This document shows positions 1-8,644 of a stretch of DNA of 64,000 nucleotides, piece by piece (positions within the stretch are counted from its first letter, which is position 1; each line of letters opens with the position of its first letter). The stretch is from the NCBI RefSeq assembly GCF_000685355.1, contig NZ_JHET01000002.1:124001-188000 (forward strand), in the 5' to 3' direction. Under the pieces are notes generated by a model, which was given only the letters and a program-made list of their open reading frames with translations, had not been told where the DNA came from and did not search any database. This DNA is from Microbacterium sp. CH12i (GTDB lineage Bacteria > Actinomycetota > Actinomycetes > Actinomycetales > Microbacteriaceae). The position numbers and the translations under genes were made by a program.

Positions 1-22
1 ACCCTCGACAGGCTCACGGAGC
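1..22. repeat. Degenerate copy of a dispersed CCCTTCGACAGGCTC-type repeat
   Basis: The first bases read accctcgacaggctcacgga, one deletion and one substitution away from the motif CCCTTCGACAGGCTCAGGGA that I know as a common dispersed repeat in bacterial genomes. Related copies lie at 24195-24217 and, inverted, at 51408-51437. Confidence 0.5.
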
Positions 23-54
23 GGCGCGGTTCAGCACCAGCGACCCAGGGATGC

Positions 55-330
55 TCAGCGAGCGATGGCGCGCGCGACTGCCCAGACGAGGCCCCCGGCG
101 AGCGCCGCGAGACCGGCGACTGCCGCCATCGCCCCCACCGGATTGCGATCGGCGAAGACGCGGGCCTTCGCGGCGCCTCTTACCGACGCCTTCTCGATGC
201 GACGAGGAAGGTTTCCCTTGACCTCGATCGCGGCGAGTGCCGCCTTGAGCTCGGCCCGAGCGGATGCCACGGGGTCAGTGAGTCCCGCAGGAACAGCGGT
301 GCGGGGCAGGTTCAATTCAGAGCTTGTCAT
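55..330 (-). CDS. DUF3618-like small membrane protein
   Basis: A 91-residue protein with a basic, alanine-rich first half (DPVASARAELKAALAAIEVK) that fits DUF3618, then one C-terminal membrane segment ending VWAVARAIAR. The ATG at 330 is preferred over the one at 339 because an AAGGA Shine-Dalgarno lies eight bases before it, while it touches the upstream ATG. It is the last gene of a leftward three-gene operon and overlaps the stop of the holin-like gene. The operon resembles envelope-stress trios of actinobacteria (YtxH-like, holin-X-like, DUF3618). The exact function is not known. Confidence 0.75.
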   Translation of the reverse strand: MTSSELNLPRTAVPAGLTDPVASARAELKAALAAIEVKGNLPRRIEKASVRGAAKARVFADRNPVGAMAAVAGLAALAGGLVWAVARAIAR

Positions 331-723
331 CACCGGCATCCTTCACAATTCGAACATCAGTTGCGATCGCCTGACCCGGGTTTTCCCGACGCAGCACCTT
401 TCGGAACTTCACGATCCCGAACACCGCGCACACGAGCACGCAGAGCAGCAGCAGCCCGATCACAGCCAGGGCAGACAGCCAAACCGGCCACCACGACGAG
501 AGGCCCGCGACGGCAAAAACCAGGATCATCGGGATCAGCCAGAACAGGAAGAACAGCGCGATGAGGAACCAGACGCTACCAATCCCGGCATCCTTCGCGG
601 TGCGCGAGATCCAAGTCTTGGCGGCCTCGATCTCAGCCTTGACGAGTTTGCTGACGAGGTCGGGCAGGTCGCGACGAGGGTCAGAAAACTGTCGTCTGCG
701 CGATCACGGTATCCGCGGACCAT
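317..723 (-). pseudogene. Phage holin family (Holin-X superfamily III) membrane protein, frameshifted
   Basis: The start ATG at 723 lies one base past the TGA of the upstream gene, so translation is probably coupled. The first frame reads MVRGYRDRADDSFLTLV and then leaves the family pattern. The second frame continues DLPDLVSKLVKAEIEAAKTW, then two membrane segments and a short basic tail. One lost base near position 673 separates the halves; adding it gives 135 residues. The family is actinobacterial Holin-X/DUF1469-like, an integral membrane protein of unclear role. Given the many similar breaks in this window, a sequence error is more likely than a true null. Confidence 0.72.
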
Positions 724-724
724 T

Positions 725-1111
725 TCACTTACCGTTCGTTGTGGGCTTCTTCGCCGGAGCACGCTTCGTAATCGGCTTCTCGGCCTTCGCTACGACCTCG
801 TCGGCCGCGGCAGCGACATCATCGACCGCTTCTTTGCCAGTGACGATCACCGAGTCGAGCTTCTGGCCAGGGGTCTTGGCGTTTCCGGCCGCCTTAGCGA
901 CCTTGACGACACCGTTCCAGATCGCTCCGGGAACAGCGGCCGTCCGGTCACTGACAAAAGCCTTGGCCTTGGTGACCTGGTCTTGCACAGGGTCAAGGTG
1001 CCACACCTTCAACCACTGAGTCTTGATCTGCTCGTAACGCTCGCGTCCGGCGCGCGTGCCGAGGACGTAACCGACGCCGACGCCGATGACAAGTCCGATC
1101 TTCCCCTTCAT
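725..1111 (-). CDS. YtxH-like membrane-anchored protein
   Basis: A 128-residue protein that starts with a glycine-rich membrane segment (MKGKIGLVIGVGVGYVLGTR) followed by AGRERYEQIK, the usual YtxH/general-stress pattern. The rest is an alanine/lysine-rich, probably helical cytoplasmic tail ending in a basic KRAPAKKPTTNGK stretch. An AAGGAGA ribosome site lies just before the ATG. It leads the leftward operon with the holin-like and DUF3618-like genes. The role is unproven; family members are linked to cell-envelope stress. Confidence 0.75.
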   Translation of the reverse strand: MKGKIGLVIGVGVGYVLGTRAGRERYEQIKTQWLKVWHLDPVQDQVTKAKAFVSDRTAAVPGAIWNGVVKVAKAAGNAKTPGQKLDSVIVTGKEAVDDVAAAADEVVAKAEKPITKRAPAKKPTTNGK

Positions 1112-1182
1112 GGGGTCTCCTTACGTTGTTCGGGTCGAGCCGCAGCGCAGGTGCCAACGGCCGGGTTCCAGCGTAACGCCAT

Positions 1183-1198
1183 ATGCCGAAAACGGCAT
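1183..1198 (-). terminator. Short hairpin downstream of hemG
   Basis: ATGCCG, four-base loop, CGGCAT: a six-pair stem about 50 bases past the hemG stop. It is the only hairpin in this 139-base gap and could end the hemE-hemG transcript. No clear U tract follows. Confidence 0.4.
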
Positions 1199-1250
1199 CT
1201 AACCTTCAGGGGGTTGACAGACTGAGGCAGTTCGGGATCAAAATACCGAG

Positions 1251-2780
1251 TCATTCCCACAACAGGGAACGCCGCAGTCGATCGGATTCTTTCTTTGCGT
1301 CGGGAACGACCTGCGCAAGTCCGGTGCCGGCCAGCCATGCGCCCACGACGGCCAGGCCCTCCACTTTCTGCACGGCAGAGCGGATCGCGCGTCGTCGATC
1401 GGCCGCTCCGATCAACGACGCCGGCTGCGCTTGCGTGAAGCGTGCGCGATGTGCGGAGACGAGCGTCGACGCGGCCAACGGCACCCCGAGCAACTTCGAT
1501 GCTTCCGCTAGTGCGAGCTGGGCTGCGGACGCATCATCGAGCTGAGCAGTCGCGGCCGGCTCACCCTGCGCGCCGAACGAGACCCGCACAATGTGGCGAG
1601 CGCCCGCCGTCTCACGCAGCCACGCCCACTTCGCCGTCGCGTGGGTGAGCGCCTTTGCCGTGTGGCTGCCGGGGACAGTCAGCACACCGGTGCCGCGCGG
1701 GGCAGCATCCAGAGCCGGCGCATCGAGCAATAAACTCACGATTTCGATCTCGGGCGCCGTCCCCGCGACGCCGAGGTCCGCTACGTGGCCAGCGAGCAGC
1801 GTGCGTGCAACAGGTTCGGTGGTGGCGATGATGACGGCATCGGCGGTGAGCGTCTCGATGACCGGATCTGCGTCCACGCCCTCACCCTGGGCACCCTCGT
1901 CCTTGGCTGCGTCCGGAAGCACCGGAAATGCGACAGCCCACCGTTCACCCTCGCGAACCAGAGCCTGCACATCGGCGCCGGTACGCACGACCGCACCCAA
2001 CTTCAGGAGGTCGGCCTCAAGCGCGTCAACGAGTGCACTCATGCCGCCGGCGAGCGCTTCAACGGCCGATCCGGGCGCTTTCTTCGCACGGTCGGTGCGT
2101 TCGGCAAGCAGTTGAACGACACCGCCCGACAGCGAACCGGCCCGAGTAAGCGCTTCGTTCAGGCCGGGGGCTGCAACTTCGGTATCGATGTCATCGGGGT
2201 GCGCGGAGTAGACACCAGCCGTCACCGGCGCGACCAGTCGATCGCGTACTTTGTCGCCCATTCGCCTCGCGACGAGCTTTCCGAGGCTGTGCTCCTGACC
2301 GATCGTCAACGGGGGACGCAGGCGGTCGACGTACGCACGCCAGGCACCGGACCACCCGATGATGCGTCGGACATCGTCGGCGAATGGATTGGACGGGATA
2401 CCGAGGATGCCGCCCTTCGGCAGCGGCGCAGCCTCGACCCCGGGCACGCCGACCAGCCAGGCACCGGCCGGATTGGGCGTGACGATTCGATCGGCAAGGG
2501 CGAGCTCGTCGAGCACCTCTCGCACGTGGCCGCCGCGCGTCGCATAGCTTTCGGCACCGGCATCCACCACGACACCGTCGAGTTCAGCGCGACGGATCGC
2601 ACCGCCGAGCGTCGACGCGGCTTCAACCAGCGTCACGTGCATTCCGACCTTCGCGCACTCGCGGGCGGCGACAAGGCCGCCGATACCGCCGCCGATGACA
2701 ATGACATGACGGGCGGCAGCGCGGCCGGCCAGATCGGGGGTTCCGTTCGCGCCGGTGCCGTTCATGCCGGCGTCGCTCAT
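1251..2780 (-). CDS. hemG: Protoporphyrinogen/coproporphyrinogen oxidase (HemG/HemY, CgoX type)
   Basis: A 509-residue FAD enzyme. After an alanine/glycine-rich leader of about 24 residues comes the Rossmann motif [17 protein letters not shown], then [20 protein letters not shown] and [14 protein letters not shown], all typical of oxygen-dependent HemY oxidases. The C-terminus carries the second FAD contact [15 protein letters not shown]. It makes a late aromatising step of heme synthesis; in actinobacteria the HemY type usually oxidises coproporphyrinogen III (CgoX), which is inferred here. Its ATG overlaps the hemE stop (ATGA), so the pair is translationally coupled, with hemA divergent upstream. 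Confidence 0.93.
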   Translation of the reverse strand: MSDAGMNGTGANGTPDLAGRAAARHVIVIGGGIGGLVAARECAKVGMHVTLVEAASTLGGAIRRAELDGVVVDAGAESYATRGGHVREVLDELALADRIVTPNPAGAWLVGVPGVEAAPLPKGGILGIPSNPFADDVRRIIGWSGAWRAYVDRLRPPLTIGQEHSLGKLVARRMGDKVRDRLVAPVTAGVYSAHPDDIDTEVAAPGLNEALTRAGSLSGGVVQLLAERTDRAKKAPGSAVEALAGGMSALVDALEADLLKLGAVVRTGADVQALVREGERWAVAFPVLPDAAKDEGAQGEGVDADPVIETLTADAVIIATTEPVARTLLAGHVADLGVAGTAPEIEIVSLLLDAPALDAAPRGTGVLTVPGSHTAKALTHATAKWAWLRETAGARHIVRVSFGAQGEPAATAQLDDASAAQLALAEASKLLGVPLAASTLVSAHRARFTQAQPASLIGAADRRRAIRSAVQKVEGLAVVGAWLAGTGLAQVVPDAKKESDRLRRSLLWE

Positions 2781-3815
2781 GACTGCGCTGCCTCCGAGCG
2801 CGAGTGCACCAGCTCGACGATGCGGGTGAGCTGGTCGGGGTCGGTGTCGGGGGGCACGCCGTGGCCGAGGTTCAGGATGTGCGCCCGAGCGGCGCGCCCG
2901 CGCTCAAGAACGTCGATGACGTGCGCTTCGAGCACCTCCCACGCGCCGAGAGCAGCGCCGGATCGATGTTGCCCTGGACGGTGACGTCAGGGCCGAGAAT
3001 TCGAGCAGCCTCATCGAGCGGTTGACGCCAGTCGACACCGACAGCGGATGCCGTACCGTCGAGGCGCATGTCATCCAAGAAGGGTCCGGTGCCGACTCCG
3101 AAGTGGATGACGGGGACGCCCATGTTCGTCGCCGCTGCCTTCGAGTGCGGCGCGATGAACGTGCGATAGTCGGCAGGTTTGAGGGAGCCCGCCCACGAGT
3201 CGAACAGCTGCACGGTCGCAGCCCCCGCATCGCGCTGCGTCTCGAGGAAGCGGCGCGAGACGCGTGAAAGCCAGCCCGCCAGTCGGTTCCAGGCGGCGGG
3301 ATCAGTGTGCATCATCGCCCTGGCACGCAGGTGTTCCTTGGAAGGCCCGCCCTCGACCAGGTATGCGGCGAGAGTGAATGGTGCACCGGCAAAACCGATC
3401 AGTGGGGTGTCCCCGAGCTCTGCGGTCACAATGCGCACTGCATCGGTGATGGCCGTCATATCGATGGAGCCGGGATCGATCGCGGTGATCCGATCGACGT
3501 CGGCGAGAGTGCGCACCGGGTCAGCGAACACCGGCCCACGGCCCGGCTCGATGACGACATCGACACCGGCGAGACGCAGTGGAATGACGATGTCGCTGAA
3601 GAAGACCGCAGCGTCGACGCGTGGCGTCGCACGGGCTGCAGGGTGATCTCAGCAGCGAGTTCCGGGGTGAGGCAGGCATCCAGCATCCGGGTACCGACGC
3701 GCAATTCGCGGTATTCGGGCAGGGATCGACCTGCCTGACGCATAAACCAAACGGGCGTCTGTTCTGGACGGTCTCCGGCGAGCGCGCGTAGCAGCGGGGC
3801 GTGGGATGCAGGCAT
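2777..3815 (-). pseudogene. hemE: Uroporphyrinogen decarboxylase (HemE), two frameshifts
   Basis: HemE removes the four acetate carboxyls of uroporphyrinogen III to give coproporphyrinogen III. The first frame has the signature [19 protein letters not shown] and ends near LQPVRRH. A lost base near 3620 (CACGGCGTC read as CACGCGTC) moves the rest into a second frame with [21 protein letters not shown] second lost base near 2942 moves the tail [20 protein letters not shown] into a third frame that ends at 2777. With both bases restored the protein is 346 residues, the normal length. An essential-pathway gene with two homopolymer-type breaks is best read as intact in the organism. Confidence 0.9.
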
Positions 3816-3902
3816 GCAACCATCCTCCCATCTGAGCCCTATGGATCGGCAGGAGAGCGTCACCGTAGAAGCGGCAGTCAGCAGGCCGCCCAGAGGTCAG
3901 CG

Positions 3903-3908
3903 TAGAAT
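3903..3908 (+). promoter_or_regulatory. -10 element of leaderless hemA
   Basis: TAGAAT six bases before the GTG start, with no Shine-Dalgarno between. Transcription would begin at the start codon. Confidence 0.6.
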
Positions 3909-3914
3909 GTACGG

Positions 3915-5222
3915 GTGCTGCTGTGCGTGACGGCGAGTCACAAGACCGCCTCCTTCGATATGCTCGAACGACTGAGCCGCACCCCTGACGACGTTGCGCC
4001 GAATCTACTTCGCCTCGCTCCGTGCGTGCAGGGGGCCGTTGTCCTGTCGACATGCAATCGCTTCGAAGCGTACGTCGAGGTGGATGAACCGCTGACTGCC
4101 GCCGGCGCGGTGGGCGTTGAGGCTGTTCTCGAGGCGATCGAACAGACCACCGGCATCCCCACCGAAGAACTCGATGGCGCTTACGCAGTGCATTCGGGTC
4201 GTCGCGTTGCTGAACACCTGTTCGCCGTGGCATCCGGTCTGGAATCCGTCGTCCCCGGTGAGGGCGAGATCGCTGGCCAGGTGCGCCGCGCGCTGAAGTC
4301 CGCTCGCAAGGAGGGGACGACCTCTCCCGAACTTGAGCGTCTGTTCCAGCGCGCAAGTCAGGCACAGCGCAAGGTGAAGAACGTCACCGCGATCGGCCGC
4401 GCCGGCCGCTCGCTCGTGCGTCTCTCGCTCGAGCTCGCCGACAGCCGCATCGCCGACTGGGCCGCTGAGCGCGTGTTGCTGGTCGGAACCGGTGCCTACG
4501 CAGCCGTCACTCTCGCCACTTTGCGCGAACGCGGTGCCACAGACATCTCCGTCTACTCCCCGTCTGGCCGCGCCGAGCTCTTTGCGAAGAAGCATGACAT
4601 CACCGCCGTCTTCGACAAGGACTATGCCCGCACGGCATCCCGCTCGAGCCTGCTGATCACCTGCACGACAGCGACCGAGCCGGTGCTCGGCCCGCAGCAT
4701 CTACAGGCACCGGTGAGCGGCGCGGCGGGCGGTTGCCCCATGGGCGCGTCGACTGTGTCCTCTCAACTCGTCATCGATCTGGGCATGCCTCGCAACGTCG
4801 ATCCAGGGGTCGCAAACCTTGAGGGCGTCGCGCTGCTTGACCTTGAAACGATCCGTCTGCACGCACCGCTCGAAGAGTTGCAAGCGACCGATGCCGCACG
4901 CAGCGTCGTGCGCGATGCCGCGGATACTTTCAATGTTGTCGGCGATCGGCAGAGCGTGACTCCGGCGGTCGTGGCGTTCCGCTCGCACATCTTCTCGCTC
5001 ATGGAAGCGGAGATCGACCGTGCCCGCGCCCGCGGCGATGACGGCGGCAAGGTCGAACAGGCTATGCGCCACCTCGCCGGTGTCCTGACGCACACACCGA
5101 CTACGCGTGCACATGAGCTCGCAGCCCAGGGTCGCGGCGACGATTTCGCCGCCGCCCTGGAGACGCTGTACGGCATCACGGGCGAGGCCGAAGCCGAAGC
5201 ATCCGAGGCCGAGTCGGCCTGA
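3915..5222 (+). CDS. hemA: Glutamyl-tRNA reductase
   Basis: A 435-residue enzyme that reduces glutamyl-tRNA to glutamate-1-semialdehyde with NADPH, the first committed step of heme synthesis by the C5 route. SHKTASFDMLERLS is the N-terminal family motif, and the nucleophile is Cys47 in LSTCNRFEAY. The NADPH domain begins near VLLVGTGAYAAVTLATL, and an alpha-helical dimerisation domain follows. The GTG at 3915 is the start because it directly follows the -10 hexamer and begins the conserved LLCVTASHKT strand. A glycine-rich insert (GAAGGCPMGAS) sits in the nucleotide domain. It is divergent from hemE-hemG, so one short region can control both arms of the pathway. Confidence 0.95.
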   Translation: MLLCVTASHKTASFDMLERLSRTPDDVAPNLLRLAPCVQGAVVLSTCNRFEAYVEVDEPLTAAGAVGVEAVLEAIEQTTGIPTEELDGAYAVHSGRRVAEHLFAVASGLESVVPGEGEIAGQVRRALKSARKEGTTSPELERLFQRASQAQRKVKNVTAIGRAGRSLVRLSLELADSRIADWAAERVLLVGTGAYAAVTLATLRERGATDISVYSPSGRAELFAKKHDITAVFDKDYARTASRSSLLITCTTATEPVLGPQHLQAPVSGAAGGCPMGASTVSSQLVIDLGMPRNVDPGVANLEGVALLDLETIRLHAPLEELQATDAARSVVRDAADTFNVVGDRQSVTPAVVAFRSHIFSLMEAEIDRARARGDDGGKVEQAMRHLAGVLTHTPTTRAHELAAQGRGDDFAAALETLYGITGEAEAEASEAESA

Positions 5223-5242
5223 GCCGGATATCCCGCAGCGTC

Positions 5243-5297
5243 CAGGTCGCACTTTCTGCCGTTATACCGCGACCAGAGCGGCAGAAAGTGCGACCTG
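5243..5297. repeat. 55-bp palindromic element, copy A (possible bidirectional terminator)
   Basis: Perfect 19-base arms, caggtcgcactttctgccg and its complement, flank a 17-base centre. It lies between the convergent hemA and MFS genes, so it could terminate both. Copy B at 25735-25789 has the same length and shared outer and inner arms. Confidence 0.75.
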
Positions 5298-5315
5298 AAC
5301 CCATCGAAGCGTTCG

Positions 5316-6539
5316 TCAGCTGGCGACGGGCGCCCGCGCAGAACGCCGCAGTCCAAGGCCCATAAGAAGCGCCACGACTGCCGCCACGATGCCCACGATG
5401 CCGACTGCGACGGACAGGCCGCCAACGCCGACGCCGATTGCGCCCATCAGGATGGGCGTCAAGAACTGTCCGAGGAAGAACGCGGCCGTCCACCAGCCCG
5501 TGACTCGTCCACGATCTTCGAACTGCGTCGCGGCGACGACCCATGTCACCAACGACGGCAGCAGGAGCCCCGATCCGAAGGAGGCGATGATCGCGCCGAT
5601 AATGACCCCTGGTAGGCCAGGTACAGCCCAGATCACGAGCATCCCGACCGCCTGGAGCCCGAACGCAACAGGCAGCAGGCGACCCGCTCGGCCCTTCGCA
5701 AGACGAGCGAAGAGGAGCCCGCCGATCGCAGTCGCGAGCGAGGCGACCGCTGCAACGAGCCCAATCGTGGCGGTGTCGGTCGCAGCTATCCCTGTGCCGA
5801 CGACGAGGTAGCTCGCCTCGATAACGATCACGTAGAAGCTGAACCCGCCGAAGACAGTGACGATCAGGGGCATACGGATACGGCGCCAGGGAATCGGTGT
5901 CTTGACCGCCGAGGCCGCGCGTGCTTCGCCCACCTCGGCGCGCGAGGGCTCCCAGAGGGAGAAGATCATCGGCACGGCGATCACCAGACTGAGCGCGTAG
6001 ACCCAGAAGGGCATGTGCCAGCCCCCGACACCGAGTGCACCACCGAGGATGATGAACACCGTCGCGGCGAGAGTAGTGGTGACTGTCTGCAGTCCGAGGT
6101 ACTTGTCGCGTCGACCCGGCTCGTGGAAGTAGTCGACGATCATGGTCGTACACACGGTCATGATCGCGGCCTCGCACACGCCGACAAGCACGCGGCTGAT
6201 GAGGATCTCCGGGAGCCCTTCCAACCACGCGGGCGCCGTGCCCGCAATGGCGTATGCGAACATCGCGGCGATCAGGAGCGTCTTGCGGCCGAGCCTGTCG
6301 ACGATTTGACCCGCGAACGGCGCGAAGATTGCGATCATCAGCGCCGGGATGGCAACGATCATCGGCACGAGCACCTCGGAGCCCGCCACGTCTGCGAAGT
6401 GCGCGGAGAGTTGCGGCAGCACGGGCGTGATGAGCACCGACCCGAGCACCGGCATGCAGCTACCGGCGAGCAGCAGTCCTCCTTGAAGCGCCCCCGCCCT
6501 TCGTACCGTGTGTGACTGGTTAGGAACTGTATTCGTCAT
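5316..6539 (-). CDS. MFS transporter (DHA1-type multidrug efflux)
   Basis: A 407-residue membrane protein with about 12 hydrophobic segments. GQIVDRLGRKTLL after the second segment is the MFS loop 2-3 signature, and the cytoplasmic SRAEVGEARAASA stretch separates the two six-helix halves. Drug/proton antiport is the likely role; the substrate is not visible. A GAAGGATATTC ribosome site precedes the ATG. It is divergent from a PadR repressor gene with about 200 bases between them, the usual arrangement for a PadR-controlled pump. On the minus strand TATAAAT near 6640 is a possible -10. Confidence 0.85.
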   Translation of the reverse strand: MTNTVPNQSHTVRRAGALQGGLLLAGSCMPVLGSVLITPVLPQLSAHFADVAGSEVLVPMIVAIPALMIAIFAPFAGQIVDRLGRKTLLIAAMFAYAIAGTAPAWLEGLPEILISRVLVGVCEAAIMTVCTTMIVDYFHEPGRRDKYLGLQTVTTTLAATVFIILGGALGVGGWHMPFWVYALSLVIAVPMIFSLWEPSRAEVGEARAASAVKTPIPWRRIRMPLIVTVFGGFSFYVIVIEASYLVVGTGIAATDTATIGLVAAVASLATAIGGLLFARLAKGRAGRLLPVAFGLQAVGMLVIWAVPGLPGVIIGAIIASFGSGLLLPSLVTWVVAATQFEDRGRVTGWWTAAFFLGQFLTPILMGAIGVGVGGLSVAVGIVGIVAAVVALLMGLGLRRSARAPVAS

Positions 6540-6714
6540 TGAATATCCTTCTTCGTGCAGAGTGAACTTGCTTCCACTATCCGCACCGTCGCAGCATCAG
6601 GGAATCCCCCATCGGCTATCCCTCGCATCAGTCACATTTATAGTGCACGCCTACGCTGGCCGACATCTAGTCACTCACTGACCGGAACCAATAGTTGCCA
6701 ACGAGGTCGCAATC

Positions 6715-6733
6715 TACCTATGAGGTATATACT
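6715..6733 (+). promoter_or_regulatory. padR -10 box with overlapping palindrome (putative PadR operator)
   Basis: TACCT-ATG-AGGTA (6715-6727) is a perfect short inverted repeat that runs into TATACT (6728-6733), which lies six bases before the GTG at 6740. A repressor bound here would block padR directly, so autoregulation is likely. Confidence 0.55.
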
Positions 6734-6739
6734 CGTGGC

Positions 6740-7261
6740 GTGCAGTTTCTGATTCTTGGTCTCCTGATTCACGGACCCCTCTCCGCGTACGAAGTACGCA
6801 AACGATTCACCGCCGACATCTCCCTCTTCTACTCGGCCAGCCTCGGCAGCATCCAGCGGGCACTCGGGATGCTCGATTCGCAGGGATGGGCGACAAAACA
6901 AGTCTTCAGCGGCCCTGGTCGTCCGAAGCATCTCTATGCCATCACCGAGTCCGGCCGTGAAGCGTGGCGCGACTGGATGCTTTCGCCGATCACGGAGTCG
7001 GACGCCGAACAAGGCGCGCTTGCGAAGGTGTATCTGCTGGGCAGTATGGCGCCCGAAGATCGCGCAGAAGTCGTCACTCTGCTTCGCCGACGCACCACCG
7101 CGGATCTCGAACGACTCACCGCACTGCGAATCGAGATCGATGCAACACCGATACCGGAGCCGTTTCGCGATGTCGCACGGTTCCGCCGGGCGACGCTGGA
7201 CTACGGTGTTCGCGCGCACGAACTCATGGCTCGCTGGCTCGACGAACTGAGGTTCGCATGA
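6740..7261 (+). CDS. PadR family transcriptional regulator
   Basis: A repressor of about 173 residues. VQFLILGLLIHGPLSAYEVRK and SLGSIQRALGMLDSQGW form the PadR winged helix, RPKHLYAITESGREAWRDW is the wing and linker, and a PadR C-terminal helical dimerisation domain follows. An ATG at 6695 is in frame, but the GTG at 6740 sits six bases after TATACT and begins exactly at the conserved core, so it is preferred. It probably represses the divergent MFS pump and itself. The stop overlaps the next start (ATGA). Confidence 0.88.
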   Translation: MQFLILGLLIHGPLSAYEVRKRFTADISLFYSASLGSIQRALGMLDSQGWATKQVFSGPGRPKHLYAITESGREAWRDWMLSPITESDAEQGALAKVYLLGSMAPEDRAEVVTLLRRRTTADLERLTALRIEIDATPIPEPFRDVARFRRATLDYGVRAHELMARWLDELRFA

Positions 7262-7638
7262 TTGTGCTTGCTCTCACAAGTACCTTGGTGCTTCTTGCCG
7301 CCCTCACAGCGCTGCAAGTGCTCGTAGCGCTTGGGCTACCGCTCGGCCACTTCGTCTGGGGTGGCCAACACAAGGTGCTGCCTACGCGACTTCGCATCGG
7401 CAGTGTGGTCTCTGTGGTTCTCTACGTCGCGATAGCAGCAGTGCTGCTCAGCCGCGCGGGCGTGATCCCGGGCGGTGACAGCGCATTCGTGCTGGTCGCG
7501 ACCTGGGTCCTCTTCGGCTACTTTGCTCTCGGCATTCTCATGAATGCGATTTCACGCAGCCGACTCGAGCGATTCACGATGACCCCCGTCACGATCGCGC
7601 TTGCTGCGGCGACTCTCATCATCGCGCTGACAGACTAG
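7258..7638 (+). CDS. Small four-helix membrane protein
   Basis: 126 residues with about four hydrophobic segments and short loops (ISRSRLERFTM before the last). No motif ties it to a known enzyme. The ATG overlaps the padR stop, so it is co-translated with the regulator and may belong to the same response. HFVWGGQHKVLPTRLRIGS between segments 1 and 2 is the most distinctive region. Function unknown. Confidence 0.75.
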   Translation: MIVLALTSTLVLLAALTALQVLVALGLPLGHFVWGGQHKVLPTRLRIGSVVSVVLYVAIAAVLLSRAGVIPGGDSAFVLVATWVLFGYFALGILMNAISRSRLERFTMTPVTIALAAATLIIALTD

Positions 7639-7642
7639 AGAC

Positions 7643-8218
7643 ATGCAAGAACTGCACATCACCGGCGATGCTTACGCTGACCGCCTCCTTTCGGACAACC
7701 CCCTCGCGCTCCTTGTCGGGATGCTTCTGGACCAGCAGGTTCCGATGGAGACTGCATTCGCAGGTCCACTCAAGATCGAGCAGCGCACCGGGGCGGTGGA
7801 TGCTACGACCATCGCAAGCATGGACCCGGAGGATCTTCTTGACGCTTTCCGCCAGACGCCGGCGGTGCACCGCTACCCAGGATCTATGGCGACCCGCGTG
7901 CAGACGCTCTGCCAAGAACTCGTTGACGAGTGGGACGGAGATGCTGCGGCCCTCTGGACGCGCGACGCTCCAGATGGCGCCGAAGTTCTGCGCAGATTGA
8001 AGAAGCTCCCGGGATTCGGTGAACTGAAGGCGAAGATCTTCCTCGCGCTGCTCGGCAAGCAGTACGGCTTCGCCGGAGGCGGATGGCGCGAAGCGTCCGC
8101 CCCCTACGGCGACGAAGGTGCGCTCCGGAGCGTCGCCGACATCGTCTCACCCGAGTCGCTCGCTAAGGTGCGCGAACACAAGAAGGCGATGAAAGCAGCG
8201 GCAAAGGCCGCAAAGTGA
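7643..8218 (+). CDS. HhH-GPD family base-excision DNA glycosylase-like protein
   Basis: A 191-residue protein. DNPLALLVGMLLDQQVPMETAF is the N-terminal helical-barrel start of HhH-GPD glycosylases, and LKKLPGFGELKAKIFLALLG is the helix-hairpin-helix that holds DNA. Only one cysteine is present, so there is no [4Fe-4S] cluster of the EndoIII/MutY kind. The C-terminal tail is lysine/alanine rich. The ATG lies six bases after CAGACT, suggesting an internal leaderless start inside the end of the previous gene. The base it removes cannot be told from sequence. It overlaps the DUF1801 gene downstream. Confidence 0.8.
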   Translation: MQELHITGDAYADRLLSDNPLALLVGMLLDQQVPMETAFAGPLKIEQRTGAVDATTIASMDPEDLLDAFRQTPAVHRYPGSMATRVQTLCQELVDEWDGDAAALWTRDAPDGAEVLRRLKKLPGFGELKAKIFLALLGKQYGFAGGGWREASAPYGDEGALRSVADIVSPESLAKVREHKKAMKAAAKAAK

Positions 8219-8637
8219 AACCAACCGGCGGCAGCGTCGCCGCCTTCATCTCGGATGTCACGCCAGCAGTCCGGCGGCGGGATGCCGAGACCCTGACGTC
8301 TCTTCTTCAGGAGATCGCCGGTCGCGAGCCCGAGCTGTGGGGCACGATCATCGGGTTCGGCAGCTGCCACTACCGTTACCCCACCGGCAACGAGGGCGAC
8401 ATGCCCGTGCTCGCCTTCGCTCCGCGCAAGAGCGCATCGACGATCTACCTGGACGACACCGCCAGGCACAGCGATGAGCTCGCCCGACTCGGCTCGCACA
8501 CGACGGGCAAGGGATGCCTCTACATCAAGGACCTCGAGAAAGTCGATCTCGAGGTGCTCCGCGGCATCCTGGAGAGCACGCTCGCCTGGACCGAAGCCGG
8601 CGACGACGCGTACGCGGTCATCACCGTCACAAAGTGA
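8215..8637 (+). CDS. DUF1801 (YdhG-like) domain protein
   Basis: 140 residues. The centre, WGTIIGFGSCHYRYPTGNEG followed by FAPRKSASTIYL, matches the DUF1801 fold, and LGSHTTGKGCLYIKDLEKVD is the typical second half. No catalytic residues are assigned for this family. The GTG start overlaps the glycosylase stop (GTGA), so the two are made together, which hints at a link to nucleic-acid maintenance without proving it. Confidence 0.8.
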   Translation: MKPTGGSVAAFISDVTPAVRRRDAETLTSLLQEIAGREPELWGTIIGFGSCHYRYPTGNEGDMPVLAFAPRKSASTIYLDDTARHSDELARLGSHTTGKGCLYIKDLEKVDLEVLRGILESTLAWTEAGDDAYAVITVTK

Positions 8638-8644
8638 CCAGCGG

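Noticed and set aside
1214..1242. TTGACA followed by TCAAAAT at 18 bases, resembling a plus-strand promoter
   Set aside because: It points into the 3' end of hemG with no gene to serve; chance match is likely.
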